Below are positions 9,201 to 16,690 of a DNA stretch of 64,000 bases, piece by piece. A model generated the notes under the pieces. The model did not search any database and was not told the origin of the DNA. It worked only from the letters and a program-made list of their open reading frames with translations. Position numbers and translations under genes: made by a program. Position 1 is the stretch's first letter; each line of letters opens with the position of its first letter. Where the stretch lies: the NCBI RefSeq assembly GCF_900091565.1, contig NZ_FMCV01000004.1, positions 1 through 64,000 of the forward strand, in the 5' to 3' direction. The stretch is from Micromonospora marina. GTDB taxonomy: Bacteria > Actinomycetota > Actinomycetes > Mycobacteriales > Micromonosporaceae.

Positions 9201-9761
9201 TCCGAGGGCAACGACCTGGTGGTGCTGGACGAGAACGGGCACAGCGAGCGGGCCCGGTTCTCCTTCCCCCGGCAGCGCCAGGAGCGGCGGCTGTGCCTGG
9301 CCGACTTCTTCCGGCCCCGGGGCGACCAGCTCGACGTGGTGGCGTTGCAGCTGGTCACCGTCGGGCAGCCGATCAGCGAGTACACGGCGAAGATGTTCGC
9401 CGGCAACGAGTACCGCGACTACCTGGAGGTGCACGGCCTGTCCGTGCAGCTCACCGAGGCCCTCGCCGAGTACTGGCACCGGCGGATCCGGGCCGAGCTG
9501 GTGCTGCCCGGCGGCGGCACCGTGGCCGACGACGACCCGGCCGACCTGGCCGGCCTGCTGCGCACCGACTACCGGGGCTGCCGGTACGCGTTCGGCTACC
9601 CGGCCTGCCCGGACCTGGAGGACCGGGCGAAGATCGTGGAGCTGCTGGGCGCCGAGCGGATCGGGGTGCAGTTGTCGGAGGAGTTCCAGCTGGTGCCGGA
9701 GCAGGCGACCGATGCGATCGTGGTGCACCATCCGGAGGCGAACTACTTCAACGCCAAGTGA
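6246..9761 (+). CDS. metH: cobalamin-dependent methionine synthase
   Basis: MetH moves a methyl group from methyltetrahydrofolate through cobalamin to homocysteine, giving methionine. The 1171 residues hold all four modules: homocysteine-binding barrel (about 5-310; zinc cysteines in GGCCGTTPEH near 288), pterin-binding barrel (about 350-610; MVGERTNANGSKAF), B12 cap and Rossmann domains (about 640-880; axial histidine in KGDVHDIGKN near 736), and the AdoMet activation domain (about 930-1170; RYAFGYPACPDLEDR). The frame is open for 110 codons upstream, but GTG 6246 gives the family N-terminus and sits behind a -10 element. The gene looks intact. Confidence 0.96.
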   Translation: MPTSLRDLLAGRILIADGAMGTMLQAADLTLDDFDGLEGCNEILNVTRPDVVRGVHDAYLAAGADCVETNTFGANLPNLAEYGIPGRIRELSEAGARIAREAADAYATEEHPRFVLGSMGPGTKLPTLGHASYASLRDAYQENAAGLIAGGADALIIETCQDLLQVKAAVVGSKRARAEAGRDVPIICQVAVETTGTMLLGSEIGAALTAIEPLGVDLIGLNCSTGPAEMGEHLRYLARHSRIPISVMPNAGLPVLTADGAYFPLGPDEMADALEQFVTDYGVALIGGCCGTTPEHIRVLVERLGGRAPVAREPKPDAGVASIYHHVPFAQDASILMVGERTNANGSKAFRESMLAGDWQACVEVARSQARDGSHLLDLCVDYVGRDGTQDMRELAGRFATASTLPIVLDSTEPAVIEAGLEMLGGRCVVNSVNFEDGDGPESRYARIMPVVKEHGAAVVALLIDEEGQARTREWKVRVACRLIDDLTGRWGMRREDILIDALTFPIATGQEETRRDGIETIEAIREIAARYPGVNFTAGISNVSFGLNPAARQVLNSVFLHECAQAGLTSAIVHASKILPMSRIPDEQREVALDLVYDRRREGYDPVQRFIEAFEGVDAASARATRAEELAALPLDERLKRRIIDGERNGLEADLDTAMAQGRTPLSIINDLLLDGMKVVGELFGSGQMQLPFVLQSAEVMKTAVAYLEPHMEKTDDDGKGRIVLATVKGDVHDIGKNLVDIILSNNGYDVVNIGIKQPINAILDAAEEHRADAIGMSGLLVKSTVIMKENLAEMASRGVAERWPVLLGGAALTRAYVEDDLRSIYPGQVHYARDAFEGLSLMDRVMAAKRGGAPVVDPEREAALVARRERRERQRAQVREALPELDDASVRSDVAADVAVPRPPFFGTRVVKGVPLADYAALLDERATFLGQWGLRGARGGKGPSYEELVETEGRPRLRYWLDRLISDQVLEAAVVYGYFPAYSEGNDLVVLDENGHSERARFSFPRQRQERRLCLADFFRPRGDQLDVVALQLVTVGQPISEYTAKMFAGNEYRDYLEVHGLSVQLTEALAEYWHRRIRAELVLPGGGTVADDDPADLAGLLRTDYRGCRYAFGYPACPDLEDRAKIVELLGAERIGVQLSEEFQLVPEQATDAIVVHHPEANYFNAK

Positions 9762-9792
9762 CGCGCCACTTGCCCTGAGCGAAGGGTGTGCG

Positions 9793-10080
9793 GTGACCAC
9801 CCACGGCCCGGTCATGCCGGTCTGGACCTGCGGCGGCTGCGACATGCCATGGCCGAGCCCGATCCGCAAGCGGGAGCTGCGCGGGGAGTACCCGGACGCG
9901 CCGGTGTCGCTGGCCCTCCACCTCGGTGCCTACCTCGTCCAGGCCACGGAGGACATGCCCTGGACGCCGGCCGGCGTGCTGCACCGCCGCTTCCTCGGCT
10001 GGACCAGGGAAGTATGTGTGACGGGCACGGGCGCGCGAACTCAGCACCGCGCCGTCAGCTCGTGCGCGGGGCGTACATGA
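9793..10080 (+). CDS. small CxxC protein of unknown function
   Basis: A 95-residue protein starting [20 protein letters not shown]. The pattern W-x-C-x2-C-x4-W-P, a basic segment, then [20 protein letters not shown] and RRFLGWTR recurs in short actinobacterial proteins, some loosely annotated as flavin reductases; I see no flavin-binding domain. The two cysteines could bind a metal with partners elsewhere. GTG 9793 is chosen because upstream codons of the same frame overlap metH and do not resemble the family. The 3' end overlaps the convergent YnfA gene by 26 bases; the last 25 residues after GWTR look like readthrough without conservation. Confidence 0.6.
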   Translation: MTTHGPVMPVWTCGGCDMPWPSPIRKRELRGEYPDAPVSLALHLGAYLVQATEDMPWTPAGVLHRRFLGWTREVCVTGTGARTQHRAVSSCAGRT

Positions 10081-10390
10081 TGACGGCGACGCCGACCAGG
10101 CAGATGGCCGCGCCGGCGAGGTCGTAGCGGTCGGGCCGGAACTTGTCGACCACCATGCCCCAGGCGAGCGACCCGGCGACGAACACGCCGCCGTAGGCGG
10201 CGAGGATGCGGCCGAAGTTCGGGTCCGGCTGGAACGTGGCCACGAATCCGTAGGCGCCGAGCGCGATCACCCCGGCGGCGATCCAGAGCAGCCCGCGGTT
10301 CTCCCGCCAGCCCTGCCACACCAACCAGGCGCCGCCGATCTCGGCGAGCGCGGCGAGCAGGAACAGCAGGATGGACCGGACGACAGTCAT
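10055..10390 (-). CDS. YnfA family small membrane protein
   Basis: A 111-residue integral membrane protein with four predicted helices: [58 protein letters not shown] and [19 protein letters not shown]. The motifs [10 protein letters not shown] and the [13 protein letters not shown] segment are diagnostic of the YnfA/UPF0060 family, distantly related to small multidrug transporters. Substrate unknown. The start follows a leaderless-type -10 element. Its 3' end converges on the small CxxC gene. Confidence 0.9.
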   Translation of the reverse strand: MTVVRSILLFLLAALAEIGGAWLVWQGWRENRGLLWIAAGVIALGAYGFVATFQPDPNFGRILAAYGGVFVAGSLAWGMVVDKFRPDRYDLAGAAICLVGVAVIMYAPRTS

Positions 10391-10393
10391 GCG

Positions 10394-10625
10394 TCAGACC
10401 GTAGCCGGGCCGTGCTCCGGATCGGCGAAGGGCAGCGGGAGCTGCCGGCGCAGGTGATCAGGTCGTCGCAGCCGGCCGAGATCGCCTCTCGCAGCGTGTC
10501 ACGGACGGCGGTGAGGTCCGCGACCTCGGCGAGGGTGAAGCCGAGACGTTGCGCGGCCTTCACCACCCGCAGCAGGGTGACCGTCTCGGCCGGGTAGAGC
10601 CGATGCCCGCCGCCGGGCGACCGCC
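10394..10625 (-). pseudogene. MerR family regulator, N-terminal part lost
   Basis: Reading the minus strand from about 10620 gives GGGHRLYPAETVTLLRVVKA, then AQRLGFTLAEVADLTAV and DTLREAISAGCDDLITCAGS before a stop at 10394. This is the middle and end of a MerR-type regulator: the wing region, the FTLAEV helix and a cysteine-containing C-terminus as in metal- or redox-sensing members. The HTH start and any start codon are missing; sequence immediately upstream belongs to an ArsR remnant on the other strand. I infer a deletion that removed the 5' ends of both genes. Confidence 0.8.
10398..10403 (-). promoter_or_regulatory. -10 element, leaderless start of the YnfA gene
   Basis: On the minus strand TACGGT precedes ATG 10390 by seven bases. 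The stop codon of the upstream MerR remnant lies inside this spacer. Confidence 0.55.
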
Positions 10626-10651
10626 GGCCGCTCGGCGGTGGGCAGCGTGCA

Positions 10652-10846
10652 GGCGTCGGGCACCCAGGAGTCGTCGGGCCCGGCTACCCGGCCGAGTTCG
10701 CCGAGGCGCTCGGCACCAGCCGGCAGAACCTGTCCAACCACCTCGCCTGTCTGCGCGGTTGCGGCCTGGTCGTGGCCGTACCGGAGGGGCGCCGCACCCG
10801 GTACGAACCGGCCTGCTGGTCGCCGCGACGATCACCTACAACGTGA
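10652..10846 (+). pseudogene. ArsR/CmtR-type regulator fragment
   Basis: In the frame starting 10652, residues GPGYPAEFAEALGTSRQNLS, then NHLACLRGCGLVVAVPEGRR and TRYE match the winged-helix core of ArsR/CmtR-type metal sensors. No start codon lies in frame before it, and homology ends abruptly at TRYE (about 10806), after which the frame runs into cation-efflux sequence read in another frame. Both ends are therefore missing. A CmtR-type repressor next to a cation efflux gene is a common metal-resistance pair. Confidence 0.8.
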
Positions 10847-11182
10847 TCGAGGCGGTGGTGGCGATCAGCGCCGGCACCGCCGCCCCATCGACCGCACTGA
10901 TCGGTTGTGGTGCCGGTGCTGTCAACCACCCAACGCCGTACGGGCCGTGAACTGGGCTCCCGGTCGGCGGTGGCCGACTCGGAACGGACGCTGATGTGCA
11001 CGTACCTCTCGGTGGTCCTGCTCGTCGGGCTGGCCCTCAACGGCCTGCACAGGTGGTCCTGGGCCGACCTGGTCGCCGCCCTGGCGATCGCCGTGGTCGC
11101 GGTCCGCGAGGGCCGCGACGCCTGCTGCGCCACCTGCGGCCCGGGGCCGCGGGCGACGCGCGGACGTGACCAGCGGACGTGA
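10813..11182 (+). pseudogene. cation diffusion facilitator, internally deleted
   Basis: Two pieces of one CDF transporter are recognisable. Piece one (10813 to about 10905) reads LLVAATITYNVIEAVVAISA, then GTAAPSTALIG, the first membrane helix region. Piece two, in a shifted frame (about 10965-11182), reads VADSERTLMCTYLSVVLLVG, then LALNG and DLVAALAIAVVAVREGRDA, the last two helices and tail. The helices between, with the metal-binding sites, are gone. It adjoins the ArsR remnant with no intergenic space. Loss of metal resistance is inferred. Confidence 0.8.
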
Positions 11183-11347
11183 CCAGCGGCGACGTCGGGA
11201 ATACGGCTGTGCTCGACGGCCCGGCGGGCTACCGTCACCGGAGTGCGGCCCGGCGCGGGTCAGCCGCGCCGCGTCCACGCCCGAGCCGTTCCGTTGACGT
11301 GGCGGAAGCGCCCGCAGGCGAGCATGGGAACGACGAAAGGGGCGGAC

Positions 11348-11530
11348 ATGACCGACGAGGTGACGTCGCAGGTCCCGCTGGAACCGGCACCCGTGCTGAC
11401 CACCACGCGCGCCGGCGCCGGGCCGGTCGGACCGCCGAGCAGCCTGGACCTGTGGGCGCGCGCCCAGGTGCTGCACCGCTGCTTCGGCGACGACGACGGT
11501 GAGCCGCACATCATGCGCGGCCTGGACTGA
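11348..11530 (+). CDS. hypothetical 60-residue protein
   Basis: ATG 11348 follows a GAAAGGGG Shine-Dalgarno at good spacing. The product begins MTDEVTSQVPLEPAPVLTT and ends CFGDDDGEPHIMRGLD, with a helical SLDLWARAQVLHRC segment. I do not recognise a family. It has no signal peptide or membrane helix. The leader-like N-terminus and a single cysteine could fit a small regulatory or modified peptide, but no modification enzyme is nearby. The next gene starts 210 bases downstream. Confidence 0.45.
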   Translation: MTDEVTSQVPLEPAPVLTTTRAGAGPVGPPSSLDLWARAQVLHRCFGDDDGEPHIMRGLD

Positions 11531-11740
11531 TCGCGCCCGGCCTCCTTCCCGCACCGCCGGAACGCGGCGCGCACCACCGCTGAGGGTGGCGCCGCGACCT
11601 GCCGGCTTCCGCTGCTGCTGGTCACCTTCCCCGCCGCCGGTGAACGTTTCCCGGCTGCGGTACGTGAGAGCCGGTGAGCGTCACCGGCGCCTGCCGGGGG
11701 TACTGCTGCTGCGGGACACGGGTGCGACAGCCGGGAGGTC
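11531..11740. other. intergenic region before the metallopeptidase gene
   Basis: About 210 GC-rich bases. A GTG at 11674 opens a frame containing three successive cysteines, but it runs out of register over the metallopeptidase gene and is most likely a shadow. No clear terminator or operator is seen. Confidence 0.4.
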
Positions 11741-12484
11741 ATGGTGGGGGACAGGGCGGGACGTCGGGGGCGCGGGCCGATCGCCAGGCTGGTGGTGGCC
11801 GCGCTGGTGGCGGCCGGCTGCATGGCCGGCGGCGTCGACCAGGGCGAGCCGCAGCGGCCCGCACCGCCGCGGAGCGGGCAGCCGGAGTCGCAGACCACCC
11901 GGGCCGACGGCACCACGAGCGTGGCCGAGTTCCAGCGGGACATCCAGGACGCGGTCCGGCTGGCCGAACAGTACTGGGCACAGCAGTTCCGCGCCTCCGG
12001 TCAGCGGTTCACCCCGATCCGGCGGGTGGTGCCCTACAGCCGCGAGGGCGAGGTGACCTGTGCCGGGCAGGGGCTGCCGCGCAACAACGCGGTGTACTGC
12101 TCGGTCGGCGACTTCATCGCCTACGACGTGAACTGGTCGGTGGCGGCGTTCCGGCAGATCGGCGACGCGTTCCTGTTCTACCTGCTCGGCCACGAGTACG
12201 CCCACGGTGTGCAGGTGCGGCTGGGCGGCCGCTACGACTTCACCATCCAGCAGGAGTTGCAGGCCGACTGCATGGCCGGGGCGTACCTCGGGGACAGCGT
12301 GCGGTCCGGGGTGCTGGAACTGGAGGACGGCGACCTGGAGGAGTTCCGGGAAGGGCTGCTGGCGGTCGGCGACGACCCCGACCAGCCGTGGTTCGCCGAG
12401 GGCTCGCACGGCACCGCCGAGCAGCGCAGCGACTCGTTCTTCCGGGGATACGAGAAGTCGCTCGGCGCCTGCGGCCTCGGCTGA
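11741..12484 (+). CDS. neutral zinc metallopeptidase, probable lipoprotein (YpfJ family)
   Basis: A 247-residue member of the neutral zinc metallopeptidase family. The HExxH motif is HEYAHGVQV (about residue 151) and the third-ligand region is QQELQADCMAG (about 170). Before that come the family segments RFTPIRRVVPY and a cysteine pair (CAGQGL, NNAVYCSVGD). The N-terminus has a basic stretch, a hydrophobic run and a lipobox-like VAAGC at residues 23-27, so the enzyme is probably anchored outside the cytoplasmic membrane. The natural substrate is unknown. The start is ATG 11741 after a GGGAGG Shine-Dalgarno. Confidence 0.85.
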   Translation: MVGDRAGRRGRGPIARLVVAALVAAGCMAGGVDQGEPQRPAPPRSGQPESQTTRADGTTSVAEFQRDIQDAVRLAEQYWAQQFRASGQRFTPIRRVVPYSREGEVTCAGQGLPRNNAVYCSVGDFIAYDVNWSVAAFRQIGDAFLFYLLGHEYAHGVQVRLGGRYDFTIQQELQADCMAGAYLGDSVRSGVLELEDGDLEEFREGLLAVGDDPDQPWFAEGSHGTAEQRSDSFFRGYEKSLGACGLG

Positions 12485-12563
12485 TGCCGCGGGTCACCGG
12501 AGATCGGGGACGGTGACCGGCGCACCGGGCGCGGCTGGCAGGATCGGCGGGGTACGCGTACCG

Positions 12564-12570
12564 AAGGAGG
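12564..12570 (+). promoter_or_regulatory. strong ribosome binding site before a CTG codon
   Basis: AAGGAGG is six bases before CTG 12577. No ATG, GTG or TTG in the right frame exists between the preceding in-frame stop and GTG 12601, which would be too far downstream for this site. Confidence 0.6.
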
Positions 12571-12576
12571 CCCCCG

Positions 12577-13239
12577 CTGAGCAGCAAGCACCCCGCCGCC
12601 GTGCTCTTCGACATGGACGGCACCCTGGTCGACAGCGAGAAACTGTGGGACGTCGCGTTGCAGGAACTGGCCGCCGTGTACGGCGGTGTCCTGTCCGAGG
12701 ACGCCCGCCGCGCGATCGTCGGCACCGGGATGGCCGACGCGATGCGGATCGTGCACGACGACCTGGGCCAGCCGGAGCGGGACGTGCAGGAGAGCGCCGA
12801 CTGGATCAGCGCCCGGATCCTGGACCTGTTCCGCACCGGGCTGCGGTGGCGTCCGGGCGCGCTGGCGCTGCTGCGGGCGGTACGCGTGGCCGGCATCCCC
12901 ACCGCGCTCGTCACCTCCAGCGGCCGGCCCCTGGTCGAGGTGGCGCTGGACACGCTGGGCCGGGACAGCTTCGACGTGGTGGTCTGCGGCGACGAGGTGG
13001 GCGCGGCCAAGCCGCACCCGGAGCCGTACCTGACCGCCGCGCGTCTGCTGGGCGTGCCGGTGCAGCGGTGCGTGGCGATCGAGGACTCACCGACCGGTGT
13101 GGCGAGCGCGCTGGCCGCCGGGGCGGCGGTGCTGGCCGTACCGGCCGAGGTGCCGCTGGCGCCCGCCGACGGCGTACACCAGGTGGAGAGCCTGCTCGGG
13201 GCGGACCTGGAGCTGCTCGCAGCCCTGCTCAACCGTTAA
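12577..13239 (+). CDS. HAD family phosphatase, probable CTG start
   Basis: A haloacid dehalogenase-type sugar-phosphatase-like enzyme of about 220 residues. Motif I is VLFDMDGTLVDSE (nucleophile Asp), motif II is ALVTSSGRP, the lysine is in AAKPHPEPYL, and motif IV is CVAIEDSPTGV. The cap lies between motifs I and II, typical of beta-phosphoglucomutase-like subfamily members. GTG 12601 would start inside the first beta strand, directly at VLFD. CTG 12577 with a consensus Shine-Dalgarno adds eight residues (SSKHPAA) and completes the strand. The stop codon lies inside the first copy of the repeat at 13235. Confidence 0.85.
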   Translation: MSSKHPAAVLFDMDGTLVDSEKLWDVALQELAAVYGGVLSEDARRAIVGTGMADAMRIVHDDLGQPERDVQESADWISARILDLFRTGLRWRPGALALLRAVRVAGIPTALVTSSGRPLVEVALDTLGRDSFDVVVCGDEVGAAKPHPEPYLTAARLLGVPVQRCVAIEDSPTGVASALAAGAAVLAVPAEVPLAPADGVHQVESLLGADLELLAALLNR

Positions 13240-13286
13240 GAAGGGCCCCTTCCTATGCACGAGGCGTTAAGAAGGGGCCCTTCCTT
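13235..13286. repeat. two copies of GTTAAGAAGGGGCCCTTCC-type palindrome
   Basis: Copies at 13235-13254 and 13266-13285 are nearly identical, and each is close to self-complementary (GAAGGGGCCCTTC). They lie between the convergent HAD and FtsX genes, and the first supplies the TAA stop of the HAD gene. This dispersed repeat is one I associate with Micromonospora chromosomes. A role as bidirectional terminator or REP element is likely. Confidence 0.75.
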
Positions 13287-13290
13287 CACG

Positions 13291-15423
13291 TCAGTCGTGG
13301 GCGATGGCACCCAGGACGTTGATCCGCGCGGCGCGGATCGCCGGCAGCACCGCGGCGACCACGCCGATGATCGCGGCCAGGATCAGGAACGTCACCATCT
13401 GACCCCAGGGCAGGACCAGGTCGGTGATGCCCTCGTCCTTGAGCGCCTCGACGACCGCCGCGCCGAGCCCGGTGCCGACCACCACACCGAGCAGCGCGCC
13501 GAAGATCGAGATCACCACCGCCTCGACCGTGATCATGCGCATGGTCTGGGCGCGGCGCAGGCCGATCGCCCGCAGCAGGCCCAGCTCGCGGGTCCGTTCC
13601 AGCACCGACAGCGCGAGCGTGTTGATGATGCCCAGCACCGCGATCACGATGGCCAGCGCCAGCAGGATCTGGATCATCTGGAGCAGGGAGTCCAGCTGGC
13701 CGGTCTGCTGCTCGATGAACGCGGCCCGGTCGGCCACCGACACCTCGGGGCTGTCCGCCAGCAGCCGCTCGACCTGCGGCTGGACCGCGTCGACCGACGT
13801 GCCGGGGGCGAGCTGGAGGAAGCCCTGGATCGGCTGCGGGATGCTGAAGTCCGCAGTGGCCTGCGGCGGCAGCGTCACCGAGTTCGTCAGCTGCGAACTT
13901 TCGTAGATGCCGCTGACCGTGTAGGTGCGGGCCTCGCCGCGGGACAGCTGCACCGGCACCGTCGAACCGACGGTGAGGTTGCGGGCCTGCGCGGTGTCCG
14001 CGCTGACCAGCATCTGGTCCGGCGCCAGCCGGCTGATGTCACCGGCGGCGGCCTTCGCCCCGAAGATCTGCTGCAGCGCCGCCACGTTGCTCGACGCGGA
14101 CACCCAGGTCCGCTCGCCGCCGACCACCGCCAGGTCGCCGTACTCGCCGCTGACCATCCGCACGCCCGGGATCGCGGCGGCCTTCTCCAGCACGGCCGGG
14201 TCGAAGCTCGCCGGACGTGGCCCGGACGACGCGCCGGAGATCACCAGCTCCGCCTTGATGGTGTCCTCCGCCAGCTTGCCGAGGCTGCCCTTGGCCGAGT
14301 CCAGGATCACCGTCACGCCGGTGACCAGGGCGATGCCCACCATCAGCGCGGCGGCGGTGATCGCGGTGCGGCGCGGGTTGCGGCCCGAGTTGAGCCGGCC
14401 CAGCTTGCCCGGCACCGACCAGGAGAACACCGCGCCGAGCAGCGCCACCACCGGCCGGCTGATGATCGGCGTCAGTAGCGCCACACCGATGAACGCGAAC
14501 AGGACGCCGCCCAGGATGGTCGCCAGGGTGCTGTCACCCGCGTGCCCGCCGAGGCCCAGGAACAGCAGCACCGCGCCGATGCCGGTGACCACCGCGCCGC
14601 CGACGGTGACCTTGGTCAGCGGCCGGTCCGGCGTGGCGACGTCCTGCATCGCGGCGATCGGCGGGATGCGCGAGGCGCGCACCGCAGGCAGCAGCGCGGC
14701 GACCACCGTGATCAGCATGCCGACCGCGAACGCGCCGATCACCGCCGAGGGCGGCACACCCAGCCCGGCCAGGCTCAGACCTCCGGCGAGCTGACCGAAC
14801 AGGTACGCCAGCAGCGCGCCCACGCCGATGCCGGCGGCGAGCCCCAGCACCGAGGCGATCAGGCCGACCGCGAGCGCCTCCAGCACCACCGAGCCGATGA
14901 CCTGCTTGCCGCTGGCCCCGATCGCCCGCATCAGCGCCAGCTCACGGGTGCGTTGGGCCACGATGATCGAGAACGTGTTGAGGATCAGGAACGTGCCGAC
15001 CAGCAGCGCCACCGCGGCGAACCCGAGGAGGATCTTGTTGAAGAACGACAGTCCCTCCTTGAGGCCGGCCGAGGCGTCGGCGGCGAGCTGCTCGCCGGTC
15101 TTGACCTGGTAGTCGGCGCCCAGCGTGCGGGCCACCTCGTCGCGCAGCGCCGCCGGCGTGGTGCCACCGGCGGCCTGGACGCTGACGCTGCTGAACACGT
15201 CCGGCTCGCCCAGCATCAGCTGCTGCGCCACCGGCGTGGTGAAGTAGACCTCGTTGGCGCCGCCGATCGAGTCCCGGCCGCCGCTGTAGCCGAACACGCC
15301 GACGATCGTGAATTCCTTCTTCGGCGCGAGCGTCAGCACGCCGACCCGGTCACCGACCTTGACCTTGCCGGCATCGGCCAGCGCGGCGTTGATCACGATC
15401 TCGTCGTCGGCCTGCGGGCCGCA
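13291..15423 (-). pseudogene. FtsX-like ABC transporter permease, N-terminally truncated
   Basis: The open frame encodes two FtsX domains. Helices include FFNKILLGFAAVALLVGTFL with TRELALMRAIGAS, and later LLALAIVIAVLGIINTLALS with TRELGLLRAIGLRR. The C-terminus (NVLGAIAHD) is complete. Homology at the 5' side begins abruptly at GPQADDEIVINAALADAG; the first membrane helix and roughly 150 residues of extracytoplasmic domain expected in this family are absent, and an in-frame TGA lies 16 codons before GTG 15396. The ATPase gene that should precede it is also missing. It could still be translated from GTG 15396, but topology would be disturbed. I call it a decayed gene. Confidence 0.75.
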
Positions 15424-15464
15424 CCCCAGCCCCGCCGCTGGTCACGGTAGGCGACGCGCGCCAG

Positions 15465-16148
15465 CTATCCGCCGGGACGGACCAGACCCGTCTCGTACGC
15501 GAGCACGACCGCCTGGACCCGGTCGCGCAACCGTAGCTTCGTCAGTACATGACCGACATGGGTTTTCACGGTGGTCTCGCTGACCGACAGCACCCGGGCG
15601 ATCTCCGTGTTCGACAGTCCGCGCGCCATGTGGGTGAGCACTTCCCGCTCCCGGTCGGTCAGCGGCTCCAGCGCCCGCGCCGGCGTGGCGGCCGGGTCCG
15701 GCAGCACCTGGGCGAAGCGGTCGAGCAGCCGGCGCAGGACGCCCGGTGAGATCACCGCGCCCCCGGCGGCCACCGCACGGATCGCGGCGACGAGATCCTC
15801 GGCCGGCACGTCCTTGGTCAGGAAGCCGCTCGCCCCGGCCCGCAACGCCCCGACGACGTGGTCGTCCTGCGCGAACGTGGTGAGCACGAGCACGCGTACC
15901 GGCAGCCGGGCCGACACGATCGCGCGGGTGGCGGCCATCCCGTCCAGGCGCGGCATCCGGATGTCCATCAGCACCACGTCGGGCAGCAGCCGCCGGGCCA
16001 GCTCCACCGCCTCCACGCCGTCGCCGGCCTCGCCCACCACGTCGAGGTCGTCCTCCGCGCCGAGCACCATCCGGAATCCGGTACGCAGCAGCGGCTGGTC
16101 GTCGGCGAGCAGAATCCGCACCGGCCGGGAGACGGCGCCCTCGGTCAT
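15465..16148 (-). CDS. NarL/LuxR-type response regulator
   Basis: A 227-residue two-component response regulator. The receiver domain (about 9-125) has VRILLADDQPLLR with the acidic pair, phosphoacceptor Asp in DVVLMDIRMPRLDG, Thr in VLVLTTFAQDD and Lys in FLTKDVPAEDL. The LuxR helix-turn-helix (about 160-222) contains LTDREREVLTHMARGLSNTE and VSETTVKTHVGHVLTKL. It looks intact. ATG 16148 overlaps the stop of the kinase remnant (ATGA), the usual kinase-regulator arrangement, but that kinase has lost its body. The downstream permease is also damaged, so this regulator may be an orphan. Confidence 0.9.
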   Translation of the reverse strand: MTEGAVSRPVRILLADDQPLLRTGFRMVLGAEDDLDVVGEAGDGVEAVELARRLLPDVVLMDIRMPRLDGMAATRAIVSARLPVRVLVLTTFAQDDHVVGALRAGASGFLTKDVPAEDLVAAIRAVAAGGAVISPGVLRRLLDRFAQVLPDPAATPARALEPLTDREREVLTHMARGLSNTEIARVLSVSETTVKTHVGHVLTKLRLRDRVQAVVLAYETGLVRPGG

Positions 16149-16291
16149 GCGTCCCCCTCGTCGTCCGGGCGGCGGTCCGGCCGGGACCCGTCGGCGCCGG
16201 CACGCGCCCGCGATCCATCCGGCGCGAACCGGGCGGTAACCACCGTAGAGGCGCCGCCCGCGCGGTCGCCGATCAGGCCGCCCCGATCCCG
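16145..16291 (-). pseudogene. sensor histidine kinase, C-terminal remnant
   Basis: The minus-strand frame ending at TGA 16145 contains GLIG and then STVVTARFAPDG, resembling the GLxGMRER to FxVxAxLP end of NarX/DesK-type kinases with the section between deleted. The stop overlaps the response-regulator ATG as in intact pairs. The H-box, N-box and sensor domain are absent from the next 390 bases. The call rests on position and a short similarity. Confidence 0.55.
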
Positions 16292-16679
16292 CCGGTTGGC
16301 CGGGCTCCGCGCGCCCGGCACGCGCGAGGTCGCGGGCGGTCTGTGTGCCGGGCTCGCCCCGAGGTGGCTCGCGTGCCCGGCCAACACCGACCGGAAGGGC
16401 CGGCGGCCCAGGGCGACCGGCCCTTCCGGCCACCGCCGAGCGGGCCGTCTCGGTGTCGTCGGTCCACTCCCGCCGGGTACGCATCGGGATCGGGTGCGCT
16501 CCGCGCCGGGCCGCGCGGGATTGCGGGCCGGCCCTGCGCGGGATCGCCCGCCGGGCCGGGGCGGTCCGGCCCGGCGTCAGCCCGGGGACCCTGCGTCGGG
16601 AGCGGGGGTGATCAGCCCGGGCGTCCCTGCGGCGGGAGCGGAGGTCATCAGCCCCTGTACTCTGCGGCGGGAGCGGAGG
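16292..16679. other. gene-free stretch with tandem repeats
   Basis: About 390 bases without a convincing gene. Open frames on both strands are long only because of GC content and show no recognisable motif. The 3' part holds a tandem repeat described separately. The missing kinase body would have occupied this position. Confidence 0.5.
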
Positions 16680-16690
16680 TTACTCGTCAG
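16591..16690. repeat. three imperfect tandem repeats of about 35 bp
   Basis: Copies start at 16591, 16627 and 16662 with the shared core CTGCGGCGGGAGCGGAGGT followed by (C/G)ATCAGCC or TACTCGTCAGC. The third copy covers the last codons and stop of the RecB-like gene, so the array seems to have grown outward from that gene end. Confidence 0.65.

Noticed and set aside
11674..11740. Cysteine-rich small frame starting at GTG 11674
   Set aside because: It continues out of phase through the metallopeptidase gene without coding bias or family similarity.
13235..13286. CRISPR-like direct repeats
   Set aside because: Only two copies with an 11-base spacer, palindromic and of a known dispersed type; no cas genes are present.
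16145..16484. N-terminal extension of the response regulator to 339 residues
   Set aside because: The extra residues are low complexity; the ATGA overlap with the kinase remnant and the receiver domain fix the start at 16148.
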